This document shows positions 28,401 to 35,200 of a stretch of 64,000 nt of DNA, one piece after another. Source of the stretch: Bacteroidales bacterium (GTDB lineage Bacteria > Bacteroidota > Bacteroidia > Bacteroidales > UBA12077). Location: positions 124,001-188,000 of the forward strand of contig JAEINU010000001.1 of assembly GCA_016342685.1 (NCBI GenBank), given 5' to 3'. Numbering within the stretch: the first letter of the stretch is position 1; the number at the start of each line of letters is the position of its first letter. A program made the position numbers and the translations under genes. The notes below the pieces were generated by a model, which saw only the letters and a program-made list of their open reading frames with translations, had not been told where the DNA came from and did no database searches.

Positions 28401-30255
28401 TCTTGATTATGGTGTTAATACTTTACGATGGACTATTACAAATGGAAGTTGTATTTCTGCCGACGAAGTTGTTATCTCAAATAACTCAACCATAATAAGT
28501 AATGCAGGAATTGATCAAGCTTTATGTTCCGATTCAACGATCTTGTATGCCAACGTACCTACCTATGGAATAGGGCAATGGTCAGTTGTTGCGGGGTCTG
28601 CAACTTTCGAGAATAACAATGATTACAATACCAGAATTCGTGATGTTGGAAAAGGTAACAACATTCTTAAATGGGCAATTTCGAATGGTGGGTGTAATTC
28701 AGACGATCAGGTTACTATTACAAATAATTCGCCAACAAAAGCAATTGCAGGTGGCGATCAAACAATCTGTGGTAGTTCAACATACCTTCAGGCTAATATT
28801 CCAACAATTGGAGTTGGATCTTGGACTTTAGTCAGTGGAGCAGCAACTTTTGCGAATAGTAGTCAGAATAATACTCAGGTTACAGGATTAAATCCAGGAT
28901 CAAACACACTTCGTTGGACAGTCGAAAATGGTAGTTGTACATCCTATGATGATGTCGAGATTTATAACGATTTACCTTACGAAGCTCAAGCTGGAGCTGA
29001 TTTTGAGATTTGCGGAAATTCTAGTCCGTTATATGCAAATGATCCTGTTGTAGGAATAGGACAGTGGGACGTAATTAGTGGAAAAGCTACGTTTAATGAT
29101 GCTTCAAGATTTGATGTTACAGTTTCCGATCTTGGTTTTGGTGCGAATACTTTACGTTGGACTATAAGCTATGAGCATTGCACTACATATGACGAAATAG
29201 TTGTTATAAATAATAAGATTGATGTGTATGCAGGTGTCGATCAAACAATCAATGAACCAAGCACCTTATTGGCAGCCAACAATCCATCAACAGGTTCTGG
29301 ACAATGGACTGTAATAGGTGGATCGGGAATATTTAGCGAAACATATAATTCGATCACAGAGGTTTCGAATTTAGGAGCGGGTTTAAATACATTTAGATGG
29401 GCTGTAAATATTAATGGATGTGTTAGTTTCGATGATGTTTCAATTACATATAATGTACCTCCCATGGCAAGCTTTGTAGTTACAAAATCAGAAGGTTGTC
29501 CTCCTCTCGATGTTTATTTTGTAAATAACTCTTTAGACGATTTACCATTTACATGGGATTTCGATGATGGAACAAATTCTGATCAGGTTACCGTAAAACA
29601 TATTTTTACCGAACCCGGAATTTATCGTCCAAGCTTAACAGTAATCGACAAGAACGGAGAAGTGGTTACAAAGGATACAGTAATTAATGTATATCCTCAA
29701 CCAGATGCATCATTTATTATTGTAAATCAGCAAGTATATATTCCAGAGGAAGAAGCAATCTTTATTAATACATCTACCGATGCTGTTACCTATGAATGGA
29801 GATTTGGTGATGGAGGAACTTCAACAGAAAGCGATCCAAAATATATATACGACAAAGAGGGGATTTATGATATTACATTGCACGCTTGGTCGGAAAATGA
29901 TTGTTACGATTCCACTAAAGTTGATGAAGGATTGGAAGTAATTGAAAGTGGAAAGATAACTTTCCCAAATGCTTTTACTCCAAATGTTAATGGGCCAAAT
30001 GGTGGATATTATAGCGAAAATGATTATAGTAATGATGTATTTTATCCTATTGGTAAAGGTATTGGAAACTATAAACTAGAAATCTTTAATAAATGGGGAA
30101 TTCTGGTTTTCGAAAGTAAAGAAGTAAATGTTGGTTGGGATGGATATTTTGATGGAGAACTCCTAAAAGAAGGTGTTTATGTGTGGAAGGTAAGTGGAAA
30201 TTATAATAATGGTAAAGATTTCCAAGAGGTTGGAACAGTGTTGTTGTTACGTTAA
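16429..30255 (+). CDS. Giant T9SS type B surface protein with propeller, Ig-like and PKD repeats
   Basis: Secreted protein of 4,608 residues. Order: signal peptide (1-25, ending TFAQ); SBBP-type beta-propeller repeats (about 28-490; GNIYITGYF, WAKTIGSNGDD); a linker with two short domains (about 500-668); 27 Ig-like domains (about 670-3044, each near 88 residues, hallmark YQWQKDG and YRCVVTG); one PKD-like domain (about 3045-3137); 15 repeats of a second kind (about 3138-4342, hallmark AGxDQxLC, WSVxSGSA, LRWTI); two PKD domains (about 4345-4505; WDFDDG, WRFGDGG); and a gliding-motility type C-terminus (about 4508-4608; FPNAFTPN, NKWGILVFES, GVYVWKV), the T9SS type B sorting signal. It is probably an adhesin or surface fibre exported across the outer membrane; what it binds is unknown. 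The PorP/SprF gene is 12 bases behind. The frame is intact through about 13.8 kb. Confidence 0.93.
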   Translation: MNINRFKLSFVIVIVLFSCLNNTFAQIPTWNWANGIHSGQDEVVTGVEVDPFTGDIYTVGYWEQNISAFFPAGVFPSQNFSSTYGNEDGFVAKYDNTGTLIWAFKIGSTEDDRVNAISVDPTGNIYITGYFSLGNNRTAKFQGTNATTGNLSSGENASDCFVAKYNSNGNLIWVRQGKSTGNRDVSGEDIAASNLGVFAVGHYNDDTDFGAFTVPDIGSFNQYFLVSYDLNGNEQWVSYGTTNNHDYNTKSYFNSVETDGTDVFITGNFKGPTFKLYDNTNTLVDTKVNSNDGRAEIVLISFSVGGNFNWMQSIGGNNHDQDHGITLDSDSIYITGGIENNAFFPGYANNPVTSSGNMDVFLSSHSKIDGLTGWVRSITCDDGGDEMGMDLTLDGYSNILLAGYYKNALNFPGNIISSEGGIDGFIASYTSNGTFYWAKTIGSNGDDVAYGVISNSTDFAYVGGFYENAVDLDGNLMADNGRDNMFLAQIAPCKNATGGVANTLDSDLCKGESTTITLVGSDGTIQWQSSPNGVDVWTNLVGETAISFTVSPTSSTDYRAVLTPLSCDPDTSTVLTINIDPLPTATISGDATICESSTTPIDVVFTGTAPYDFTYNDGTTNTNVVANATNNYSNNLFLTDTTTYTLITVTDANGCSNIGTGSATINVIPELTINTQPSSVSTCPGSNVSFSVLAIGSDLTYKWKKDGIDIIGETNPILLLNTVAAADIASYTCVVSSSCGGPITTNNADLTLYTATNITSNPIDAHLCTGQVLNLSVSATGSNRTYQWRKDGTDIFGETMNVLTIASVTTGDVGLYTCLVTGSCNDLESNPATVQIDAPIGITTQPVSKQACPGSNISFTVAATGTNLSYQWQKSGIDIFGETSQSLILNNVVLGDEGNYRCIISSACGANLNTNIANLTIYTSTQITAEPTDVTECLGGNASFEVTALGSNLIYQWLKDGVPLVDGVSITGATSSQVIISGLVVTDAGSYKCQVSGSCGFLESIAANLIVDDAIAITTQPASQVNCEGNNIVFSVVASGSNLSYQWQKNLVDIVGETNSTLNIISVTNADNGNYRCIISNSCGQTLNSDEASLSINDATVIVDQPLDAVECIGNTIIYSVTATGSSLNYQWYKDGIAMANGGDISGVFAKDLIITNLDLTDAADYDCRVTGDCGFVDSDPTVLTINDNISIAIQPADIHACVTDNVSFSVFAVGSGLTYQWQKDLVNIIGATNSVLALNNIAAVNEASYRCIITNSCGSVLNSEIVDLTLYENTAITTHPNDATQCIGQNVSFTVAATGSNLFYQWKKDGANIFDVGNLSGLATNTLNITGIIAGDNGVYTCEVIGSCGIVNSDPANLVLKENTLITTQPSNQSVCPTANAVFNVVVSGTNLLYQWQKDGFDIVGKINSGLIINNVAAGDAGVYRCIVTGDCGASISNGALLTVNTDLVITGQPSNDEVCENEMSGFSVIATGTGLSYQWQLNGVNLIDGGNILGASTANLTLNPVSIVDVGIYTCIVTGTCGNQTTDPATLIVDEETIITVQPQNKTACPNDNISFSVTATGTNLLYQWQKDGFDILGETNSSIILNNIAAADAAVYRCVISGDCNDLTSNGASLTINSDVAITSQPSDKEVCENDVVGFNISAIGTGIAYQWKHNGIDLVDVGNISGANTINLVVDPVAIADAGAYTCEVTGTCSSVNSDAVSLIVDKNVVVTTHPQNKIACPTEDVTFSVVATGTNLTYQWQKNSSDIVGETNSGLLLSNIIALDAGVYRCVITGDCGVENSNGGTLTVNADAAITTQAIDEKVCEGQSAGFVLTTIGTGLNYQWKQNGVNLSDNAIINGVNTNSLSLDPVALSDAGIYTCEIIGTCNNVNSTPVNLVVDENIIIVGHPVNITACTTENVTFSVLATGTNLSYQWQINGGDIIGETNAGLNLLAVTNADEGTYRCVITGDCGTSISNGASLIVDEKVTITSQPNPVVNICENHNLNLNIVATGTTLTYQWQKNGIDLINAGNVSGVTSDNLVINNIAESDDGIYTCIVTGTCASVTSNLSDVTVNPTTIVTQHPVEFIVVDGGNASFSIVAEGDNLTYKWQKDGVDIVDGGVVSGSSTTILTLTGVAESDEGAYRCVVTGTCNISNSNPANLIVNPTSNITTQPIDIVRCVGETANFSVIASGGGLTYQWKLDGTDLVDDANITGSTTANLSINSVSLSDAGAYTCIVNAESSSPAILTVNEITIINTQPEAKNRCEGDNVVLSVNASGSTLSYEWQKDGVNLIDVGTLSGATTATLSISATVLADAGNYRCIVTGTCGTANSNPAALTVYQNTLITSQPVGNTICENESHTFSVVSKGDNLTYIWKKDGVVLVDGGNILGATTNNLVVSNTALADAGSYTCSVSGECGSENSIIAQLFVEPITIITLQPIDVSACDGDNISFSVLANGAGLNYQWQKDGANLVDGASITGSLTPNLNITGVVALDAGSYVCIISGNCGTQNSDPAELTAFENTQITTQPTGSNLCEGATVTLSVVATGGNLTYQWQKDGVNIIDAGNVSGATTANINIANALLVDAGTYSFIVSGDCGTENSNLALINVRPTTVITSQPIDKTACDGDNISFNVIADGDALTYQWQKDGVNIFDGGIISGSGTSLLSLSGISVVDAGSYRCIVTGSCGTNNSNPAILTAYKNTIITTQPLGGTICENSSITLSTIATGDNLTYQWKKGASLLNDIGNITGSNTANININNADVSDAGTYSCEVSGSCGIENSSLASVIVEKQTQIISQPTNAGACEGGNVSFSVLADGVNLTYQWQKDGANLVNGANITGVNTSLLQITGILATDAGSYRCVVNGNCGFKNSDPALLSAYNNTAITTQPADITICESEQISFTLVSSGDNLIYQWKKNGVDISDVGNISGSETSNLIINNASISDAGIYTCLVTGSCGNENSTPVTAIVNSNTIITTQPQSKVTCENDVVSFSVEATGESITYQWQKDGADIFDGGNIFGSTSSILTLNNLIAGDAGTYRCVVTGACSIANSDAADLTVNVYPSAAGAVIGSANVCQGSSNITYEVGAIANTDYYIWSVPVGVTILSGDSTRVIEVEFSNNELGGNITVQGLNNCGLGIVSPAFNVTANPIPVANAGADQIICIDTTYLAAAHPGTATGLWSVKDGPAWVQNVNLNSSYISNLREGTNTLIWTVEKNSCSSSDTMLIINNHVNVDAGTDVTICSDVILLEGSTVPSGATGSWSVLTGNASFGDGNDPITAVSDFATDINILKWSIAKGGCASYDTVIIDNQRPTQAYAGIDQLLCKDSTVLGANNPVVGTGEWTVITGAATFTNPTSPNTNVTNLSQGDNILRWTISNGICNTIDEVTISNNILAVNAGVDQVLCDRTTNLDAIAPITGVGNWSVIAGSAAFVNNNLNNTTVTGLMQGENILAWNINNNGCISVDSVSITNDSPTEADAGVDQTLAADFTTLQANIPTIGNGSWSLISGSAVIVDPLLYNTNVTGLALGDNIFRWTVTNNSCTLYDDVVITNFMSVATDAGADQSVCSDETDLDGNEPIFGFGEWSVIQGSATFFDNADPKTAVSGLAKGDNILRWSVWENGWTSDDVVVTNDSPTTANAGIDQTLCSDSTLLAGNNPIVGSGLWTVISGAGTFENDTLYNTKVNNLAKGENIFKWSLSNKSCSSTDLVTIINDLPTAADAGIDQISCLNTIALNPNTPSVGAGEWSVLSGSANFSGNTAYNLAKDDNILRWTIVNNACSSYNDVTITNNEPSDANAGADKIICYDSIALAANIPLVGNGVWTVQSGSATIAAMNDPTSKVTNLSQGLNIFRWTITYNTCTKFDEVTIHNALVEATTGVDQDICSESTVLEANNPGAGSGAWSVLGGSGAAVFEDINQPDTRVSGLDQGGNILRWTITNEICISYSDVVITNSLPTDAFAGPDQELCDDNSILQANTPIVGIGEWSILSGSANLVDPNNASSLINNLDYGVNTLRWTITNGSCISADEVVISNNSTIISNAGIDQALCSDSTILYANVPTYGIGQWSVVAGSATFENNNDYNTRIRDVGKGNNILKWAISNGGCNSDDQVTITNNSPTKAIAGGDQTICGSSTYLQANIPTIGVGSWTLVSGAATFANSSQNNTQVTGLNPGSNTLRWTVENGSCTSYDDVEIYNDLPYEAQAGADFEICGNSSPLYANDPVVGIGQWDVISGKATFNDASRFDVTVSDLGFGANTLRWTISYEHCTTYDEIVVINNKIDVYAGVDQTINEPSTLLAANNPSTGSGQWTVIGGSGIFSETYNSITEVSNLGAGLNTFRWAVNINGCVSFDDVSITYNVPPMASFVVTKSEGCPPLDVYFVNNSLDDLPFTWDFDDGTNSDQVTVKHIFTEPGIYRPSLTVIDKNGEVVTKDTVINVYPQPDASFIIVNQQVYIPEEEAIFINTSTDAVTYEWRFGDGGTSTESDPKYIYDKEGIYDITLHAWSENDCYDSTKVDEGLEVIESGKITFPNAFTPNVNGPNGGYYSENDYSNDVFYPIGKGIGNYKLEIFNKWGILVFESKEVNVGWDGYFDGELLKEGVYVWKVSGNYNNGKDFQEVGTVLLLR
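18436..25563 (+). repeat. Coding tandem array of 27 Ig-like domains
   Basis: Counted by the core (L/I)xYxWx(K/L/H/Q) there are 27 copies of about 264 bases. Two alternating versions are visible: in copies 4-16 a short form with DIVGET alternates with a long form with LVDGGNISGA, and later copies alternate YRC with YTC at the second cysteine. This gives a two-domain unit of about 522 bases. A 38-base stretch is identical at 20602-20639 and 21124-21161, exactly 522 bases apart. Copy 17 lacks the first cysteine, copy 22 has YSF instead of YxC, and copy 18 lacks the CG loop. Confidence 0.9.
25840..29456 (+). repeat. Coding tandem array of 15 AGxDQ-type repeats
   Basis: Fifteen copies of about 80 residues (240 bases) follow the pattern AGxDQxLC...L.AN.P..G.G.WSV.SGSA.F...T.V..L..G.N.LRWTI.N..C...D.V.ITN. 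Each copy typically has two cysteines, probably a disulfide. Copy 6 (from about 27056) has Trp in place of the second cysteine (NGWTSDD), copies 5 and 15 lack the first one, and copy 8 (near 27640) is shortened by several residues. The array is unrelated in sequence to the Ig array before it. Confidence 0.88.
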
Positions 30256-30267
30256 AATTTAGGAAAG

Positions 30268-31251
30268 ATGAAAAAGATAAGATATATAATAGGACTATTA
30301 TTCGTAATATTTGCTCTTCAGGTAAAAGGGCAGGATCCTCAATTTTCGCAATTTTATTCTTCTCCTTTGTATTTGAGTCCGTCTTTAGCTGGTGCAACAG
30401 GACAATCGAGAATTATTGCAAATTACAGAAATCAGTGGGCAAACTTACCCAATGCTTTTACAACCTATGCTTTTTCTTTAGATCATTATATTGAGGATTA
30501 TAAGAGTGGCATAGGTATTATGGCATTACGAAATCAAGAAGGAGGTATTTACAATACTACAAACATAGGCTTATCTTATTCATATAGTATTGAGGCGAGT
30601 CATAGATTAAGAATTAGACCAGGTTTAACGGCAGCTTACTATAGTAGGGGGATTAACTATTCTGACATTGAATTTGGTGATCAGATATCACGAAATTCGA
30701 CGGCATCAATTGAGATTCCGGAAACAGAGCGGATTCATCATTACGATTTTGCGTTTTCGGTGTTAAGTTATTTCGAGCACTATTGGCTAGGAGTTACCGG
30801 TGATCATTTATTGGGTTTAAGTAGCCAATTTGCTAATAATGATACTTACCCAGCATTGAAGTTATCGGTTTATGGCGGAGCACGATTTAAGCTTTTCGAG
30901 AGTGTACCTTCTAATATCGATAAATATATTTCAGTATCGTTTTTTTATAAAAATCAAGGAGGATTTAATCAGCTGGATTTTGGTACAAATTATGAAAAGG
31001 ATCCTTTCCGTATTGGTATTTGGTTTAGAGGCATTCCTGCATTTAAAGAAACAGCTGATTTAAATGCAGTTGTATTACTTATTGGGTACACATTTAAAGA
31101 TGTATTAATTAATTATAGCTACGATATTTCTACTTCACGATTATTAGCATCAACAGGAGGTGCTCATGAAATTTCCATTGCATATACTTTTAATACAGGA
31201 AGAGATAATCGCAGAAAGAGAGCAGGAGCAGTGCCTTGTCCATATTTTTAA
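30268..31251 (+). CDS. PorP/SprF family type IX secretion system membrane protein
   Basis: Outer membrane protein of 327 residues with signal peptide (1-21, ending VKGQ) and family signatures DPQFSQFYSSPLYLSPSLAG at 23-42, YRNQW (about 54-58) and LGVTGDHLLG. PorP/SprF proteins assist T9SS export, and in Bacteroidota genomes they typically sit directly behind large proteins with the type B sorting domain, as here (12 bases after the giant gene). In such pairs the SprF-like protein is needed for export or surface anchoring of its partner; I infer the same here. A weak terminator-like palindrome lies at 31431-31447. Confidence 0.92.
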   Translation: MKKIRYIIGLLFVIFALQVKGQDPQFSQFYSSPLYLSPSLAGATGQSRIIANYRNQWANLPNAFTTYAFSLDHYIEDYKSGIGIMALRNQEGGIYNTTNIGLSYSYSIEASHRLRIRPGLTAAYYSRGINYSDIEFGDQISRNSTASIEIPETERIHHYDFAFSVLSYFEHYWLGVTGDHLLGLSSQFANNDTYPALKLSVYGGARFKLFESVPSNIDKYISVSFFYKNQGGFNQLDFGTNYEKDPFRIGIWFRGIPAFKETADLNAVVLLIGYTFKDVLINYSYDISTSRLLASTGGAHEISIAYTFNTGRDNRRKRAGAVPCPYF

Positions 31252-31274
31252 AGTTTGAAGAATACCAGTATCCT

Positions 31275-31400
31275 TTATGAAAAATACAATTTGATTCGAT
31301 TCTTTTTTGTTCCGTAATCAAACTCAACGATTCCCTCTTCGGTTAACTTAATAGCATTCTCATTTAAATCCTGTAAGATTTACTGCAAACATTGCTATGG
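31275..31400 (-). pseudogene. Relic of a histidine kinase ATPase domain
   Basis: The minus strand encodes ILQDLNENAIKLTEEG, VEFDYG and IKLYFHK in one frame. It parallels the N-box region of the hybrid sensor at 32230-35934 (VLTNLIDNALKFTENGSIEF); I count 11 identities in the first 22 positions. A stop codon (31380-31382) replaces the glutamine that precedes IL in kinases, and another stop is present at 31392-31394, with LQ in frame between. Downstream the DxGxG motif is lost. It is the main content of the 302-base gap 31252-31553. The remainder is AT-rich without other signal except a short palindrome. Confidence 0.5.
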
Positions 31401-31430
31401 AAAAGTCAATCTTTAAGTGGTAGTTTTTCG

Positions 31431-31447
31431 AAAAGGAATTCCTTTTT
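31431..31447 (+). terminator. Weak terminator-like palindrome after the PorP/SprF gene
   Basis: AAAAGG-AATT-CCTTTT with seven T in total on the right arm forms a short stem. It is 180 bases after the PorP/SprF stop, so it could end the giant-gene operon, but the stem is only 6 bp and mostly A-T. Confidence 0.3.
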
Positions 31448-31553
31448 TTGTGCGAAAGAGATTTTCGTTAAAGAAATGAATATAAAAAAAAGTAGTAGTG
31501 TTCTAAAAATTTAATTTTCTTTAAAAATCTTATATATAAGGTTGTTAAAATAG

Positions 31554-31943
31554 TTAGTCGTTCATTAAGAATGTTGAAAGTACTTCCAGTAAAATAGCAG
31601 GTTTAATAGGTTTCGATAAATAAGAATTGCAGCCGGCTTCAAGACTCATGCGCTCGTCGTTTTCCATTGCAAATGCTGTTTGTGCAATAATTGGTATTTC
31701 AGGATGCGTTTCTTTAATTTTTCGTGTAGCTTCTAATCCATCTAAAACGGGCATTTTTATATCCATTAAGATTAAATCAGGGGAATGTTCAATAGCCAAA
31801 TTTACTGCCTCTTCTCCATCCTTAGCCCAAATAATGGTTGCTTTTGTTTTATTCAAAACCATTTCAAGAAAACGAAAGTTGCTATCTTCATCTTCAGCAA
31901 TTAAAATTGTTTTATTATTCCACTTAAAATTATCTAAATTCAT
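31554..31943 (-). CDS. Stand-alone receiver domain protein
   Basis: A single response-regulator receiver domain of 129 residues: acidic residues in AEDED (17-20), phospho-acceptor Asp61 in LMDIKMPVLDG and Lys111 in LSKPI. There is no output domain. It closely resembles the receiver at the end of the hybrid sensor at 32230-35934 (both have KTILIAEDE, LMDIKMP and AFAMENDE), so it is probably a duplicate of it. It lies downstream of that sensor on the same strand, 286 bases away, with a relic kinase ATPase fragment on its other side. It may take part in the same phosphorelay or be a surviving piece of a decayed kinase gene. Confidence 0.85.
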   Translation of the reverse strand: MNLDNFKWNNKTILIAEDEDSNFRFLEMVLNKTKATIIWAKDGEEAVNLAIEHSPDLILMDIKMPVLDGLEATRKIKETHPEIPIIAQTAFAMENDERMSLEAGCNSYLSKPIKPAILLEVLSTFLMND

Positions 31944-32122
31944 TTGATATTTTTGATTAAATATAATGTAATTATAATTCAGAAATTATTGAAAAAAAAG
32001 AACTTTAACAAATCTTTCTTATAATTATTAATAGTATGTTTTATATTATAGGTTTTTAAGTAAAAAGAAATTCATTTATAATTGATGTGATTTTATTGTG
32101 AATAAAATCATAAGAAACACTC

Positions 32123-32233
32123 CTATTGAACAAATACATTAATTATGACAGATTTCCTAACCGCTTCAGATTCAAAATCGCCCTCAATATTGCTTTTTTT
32201 AAAATGTTTTATAAAAGGGAATCCTAGTCTCAT
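32123..32233 (-). CDS. Possible small gene or remnant overlapping the hybrid sensor stop
   Basis: A 36-residue frame starts with ATG overlapping the TGA of the hybrid sensor (ATGA) and ends at TAG 32123-32125. The peptide (MRLGFPFIKHFKKSNIEG, then DFESEAVRKSVIINVFVQ) looks protein-like and recalls the cytoplasmic lead-in of multi-helix membrane sensors, but it stops where a helix would begin. It may be a relic or chance. Further along, 32088-32110 holds a 9-bp hairpin (TGATTTTAT/ATAAAATCA). The remainder up to 31944 is very AT-rich with nothing clear. Confidence 0.2.
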   Translation of the reverse strand: MRLGFPFIKHFKKSNIEGDFESEAVRKSVIINVFVQ

Positions 32234-35200
32234 ATAGATTTATTCAAGAGCTTATTAACTTTTTTTAATAAGATATCTTTTTTTATTGGCTTCGAAATAT
32301 AGTCGTTGCAACCTGCTTTTAAACTGACTATTTCGTCGTTTTCCATTGCAAAAGCCGATTGAACAATAATTGGGATTTCAGAATCAACCTTTCGAATTTC
32401 TTTTGTAGCTTCAATGCCATCCATGTTTGGCATTTTAATATCCATCAATATTATATCAACCTTATTATCTTTAAATAACTGAATGGCCTCAATTCCGTCG
32501 TTGGCTCTAAGTAAATTCGCATTTGTTTTGACTAAAAGCATTTCTAAAAATCGATAATTACTTTCTTCATCTTCGGCAATTAGGATTGTTTTGTTTGTCC
32601 AATCGAAAGTTTCATTTGTTTCTTTCAAAGTCGATTCTTCTTTCGATTCAAGAATATTAATGAATGGAATACTGAAATAAAAGCATGACCCTTTATTTAA
32701 TTCCGATTCAAGCCATATATTTCCATTCAGAAGACTTGAAATGTTTTTACAAATCGACAAGCCAAGTCCTGCTCCACGATATAATTTTTTTCTATCATTT
32801 TCGAGTTTTGTAAATCTCTTAAAAATAATTTCTTGATCTTTTCCAGATAGACCAATACCTGTGTCTTTAACGTAAAATATGATTTTGGAATTACTATCCT
32901 TTTCTTCAATAGTATATCCAAATTCTATTGAGCCGTTTTCTGTAAATTTTAGGGCATTATCAATTAAATTAGTTAATACTTGTAGAACTCTTAGCGGATC
33001 TGTTAAGATTGTGAAATTCAAATTTTTAACCTCAGACTTAAGGATCAATTTAATTTTCTCTTTTTTTATGTTCTTTTTCTTTTCAGAAAAAGTTTTAAAT
33101 AATTCCTCCAAAATCACGTTGATTTTGCACTCCTTTTGATTGATTTCTAGTTGGCTAGCTTCAATTTTGGATAAATCAATAATGTCATCTATTAGGCTTA
33201 ATAAAGTATCACTATTATGGATTATGTGTGAAATAATTTCTGATTTATCATGGTCATTAATTCCTTTATCATTAAGTAGGTGCGAAAAACCAATAATGGC
33301 ATTCATCGGGGTGCGAATTTCATGCGACATATTTGCTAGAAAGGCTGATTTTAATTTATCCGATTGCTCTGCTTTTTCCTTTGCAATTTCTAAATCTTTT
33401 GTTCTATCTAATATTAGTTTTTCAAGATTATCTTTGTGTAATTCTAATTCGGTGTTAAACATCTTCAGATGTTCTGCTTGAGCTGTTATTTCTTCTTGTT
33501 TTATTTCTAGGTCAGCTTGATTTTCTTCCAATAAGGTATTTATTTCATGCAGATCTTTTGTTTTTTCTTTAACGGTCTTTTCTAGATTTTCCTTTTCAGT
33601 TTTCAGTTTCTTTGTGTACAATAGAATCGAAACCCAAATTAACAAGATTGCTAAAACTCCATATGCAAAGTAAGCTGCAATTGTTTTATACCAAGGTAAA
33701 CTTATAAAAAAATGGTATTCAATTAAATTACTTTCCTGATTGTAAATATTTCTTGCTTTAAACTGAAACGTGTAATAGCCGGCAGGAAGATTTGTAAATT
33801 CTTTCTCAGTTTTAGTCGACCAATCAGACCAATTAGAATTTAAACCAATTAACTTATAACGGTATTGGGTTTTATCCGATTCTTCATAAAACAAGGCTGA
33901 GTATTTAAATAGTAGATTATTATTATGACTTGTTAATGTAATATAATCCCCATTATTATTTGAAACGGGTAAGGCAATTGAGTCATTTACATGAATAGAA
34001 CGAAATCGCATTTTGAAAGATTCATTTTCCGATTTTTTAAATAATGGATTATATTGAATAATTCCTTTTCTTGAACAGTATAAAATTTTTGAAGAATCTA
34101 CTATTGAAATGCTTTCAATAAATAAATCAGATTGCTTTAAAAATGGAATGTATTTTAATTGGTAGGTATCTTTAACTTTAAAAAGGATTCCCTTTTTTAT
34201 ATCTTGCTGAAAATAAATATTTCCTTTCTTGTCCTGAACAAATTTATCGATAAACCCTTTTTTATTAGATAGCATCTCAAACCCTTGGTGAGGTTCAAAA
34301 GAATCAGTATTATAATTAAACTTGTAAATTCCATTTTCTGTTCCAAATACGATTTCCTTTTTGTTAGATTCATTAATAATACTAAAAACATAATTATTTG
34401 TGTTTGAAGGCAATCCGCTCTGGGTATTAAAAAAATCTAATTCTAAAATACTGTCCTGCGACTCATTTAACCTGATTCTGAATATACCTTTGTTTGAATG
34501 GCTAACCCAAATATTATTTTTACAATCAATTTCTACATATCGCGATGTTTCATTAAAACCTTTTAATTTATTTTTTACGCTCCATTCTCCATTTTTCTTT
34601 TCTAGTATAGAAATCCCATTTCTTGTTCCGGCAAGTAATTCGGCTTTGTCGTTTAACTTATTTAAGTTCCAAGATGTTCCAATATTGTTAGAAATTTTTT
34701 GTGCTATATTATTTTTAACAACAAAAAACCCTTCGGTATGACAAGCAAATAGTTCCCCGTCAATTTCAATTAAATTATAACATGGACCTTTTGTATTTGT
34801 AATTAGTTTAAAGATGTCAGATGAATCTCTATAGAAAAGTCCACGCGAAGTGCTTGTGTAAAGTTTGTTTTTGTAGAATTTTGCATTATTAACAGTTCCC
34901 AATAATCCATCTAAATCATTGTAAAATGTAAATGGAGAATTGTTTATAATATAAGAGATTCCGTTGTTAAGACCCGTCCAAATATTATTGTTTTTATCAA
35001 GATATAAGGATAAAATCATTTGATCCTGCAAACCAGATTTAATATTAAATGTATTTGTTATATTACCTTGGTTATCAAATATAATAATGCCATCGTGGAA
35101 TGTTCCTAGGGCTATTTTTTTATCGTCGATTTTAATTGCACAGTAAACTTGATTTTTAATTATAAAATCGTCGATCTTGTTAAACTTATTATCTTTGACA

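Noticed and set aside
18436-29456. Regularly spaced repeats suggesting a CRISPR array or satellite DNA
   Set aside because: The periods (about 264 and 240 bases) are whole codon numbers in one open frame with domain-like protein patterns; no short identical repeats with unique spacers.
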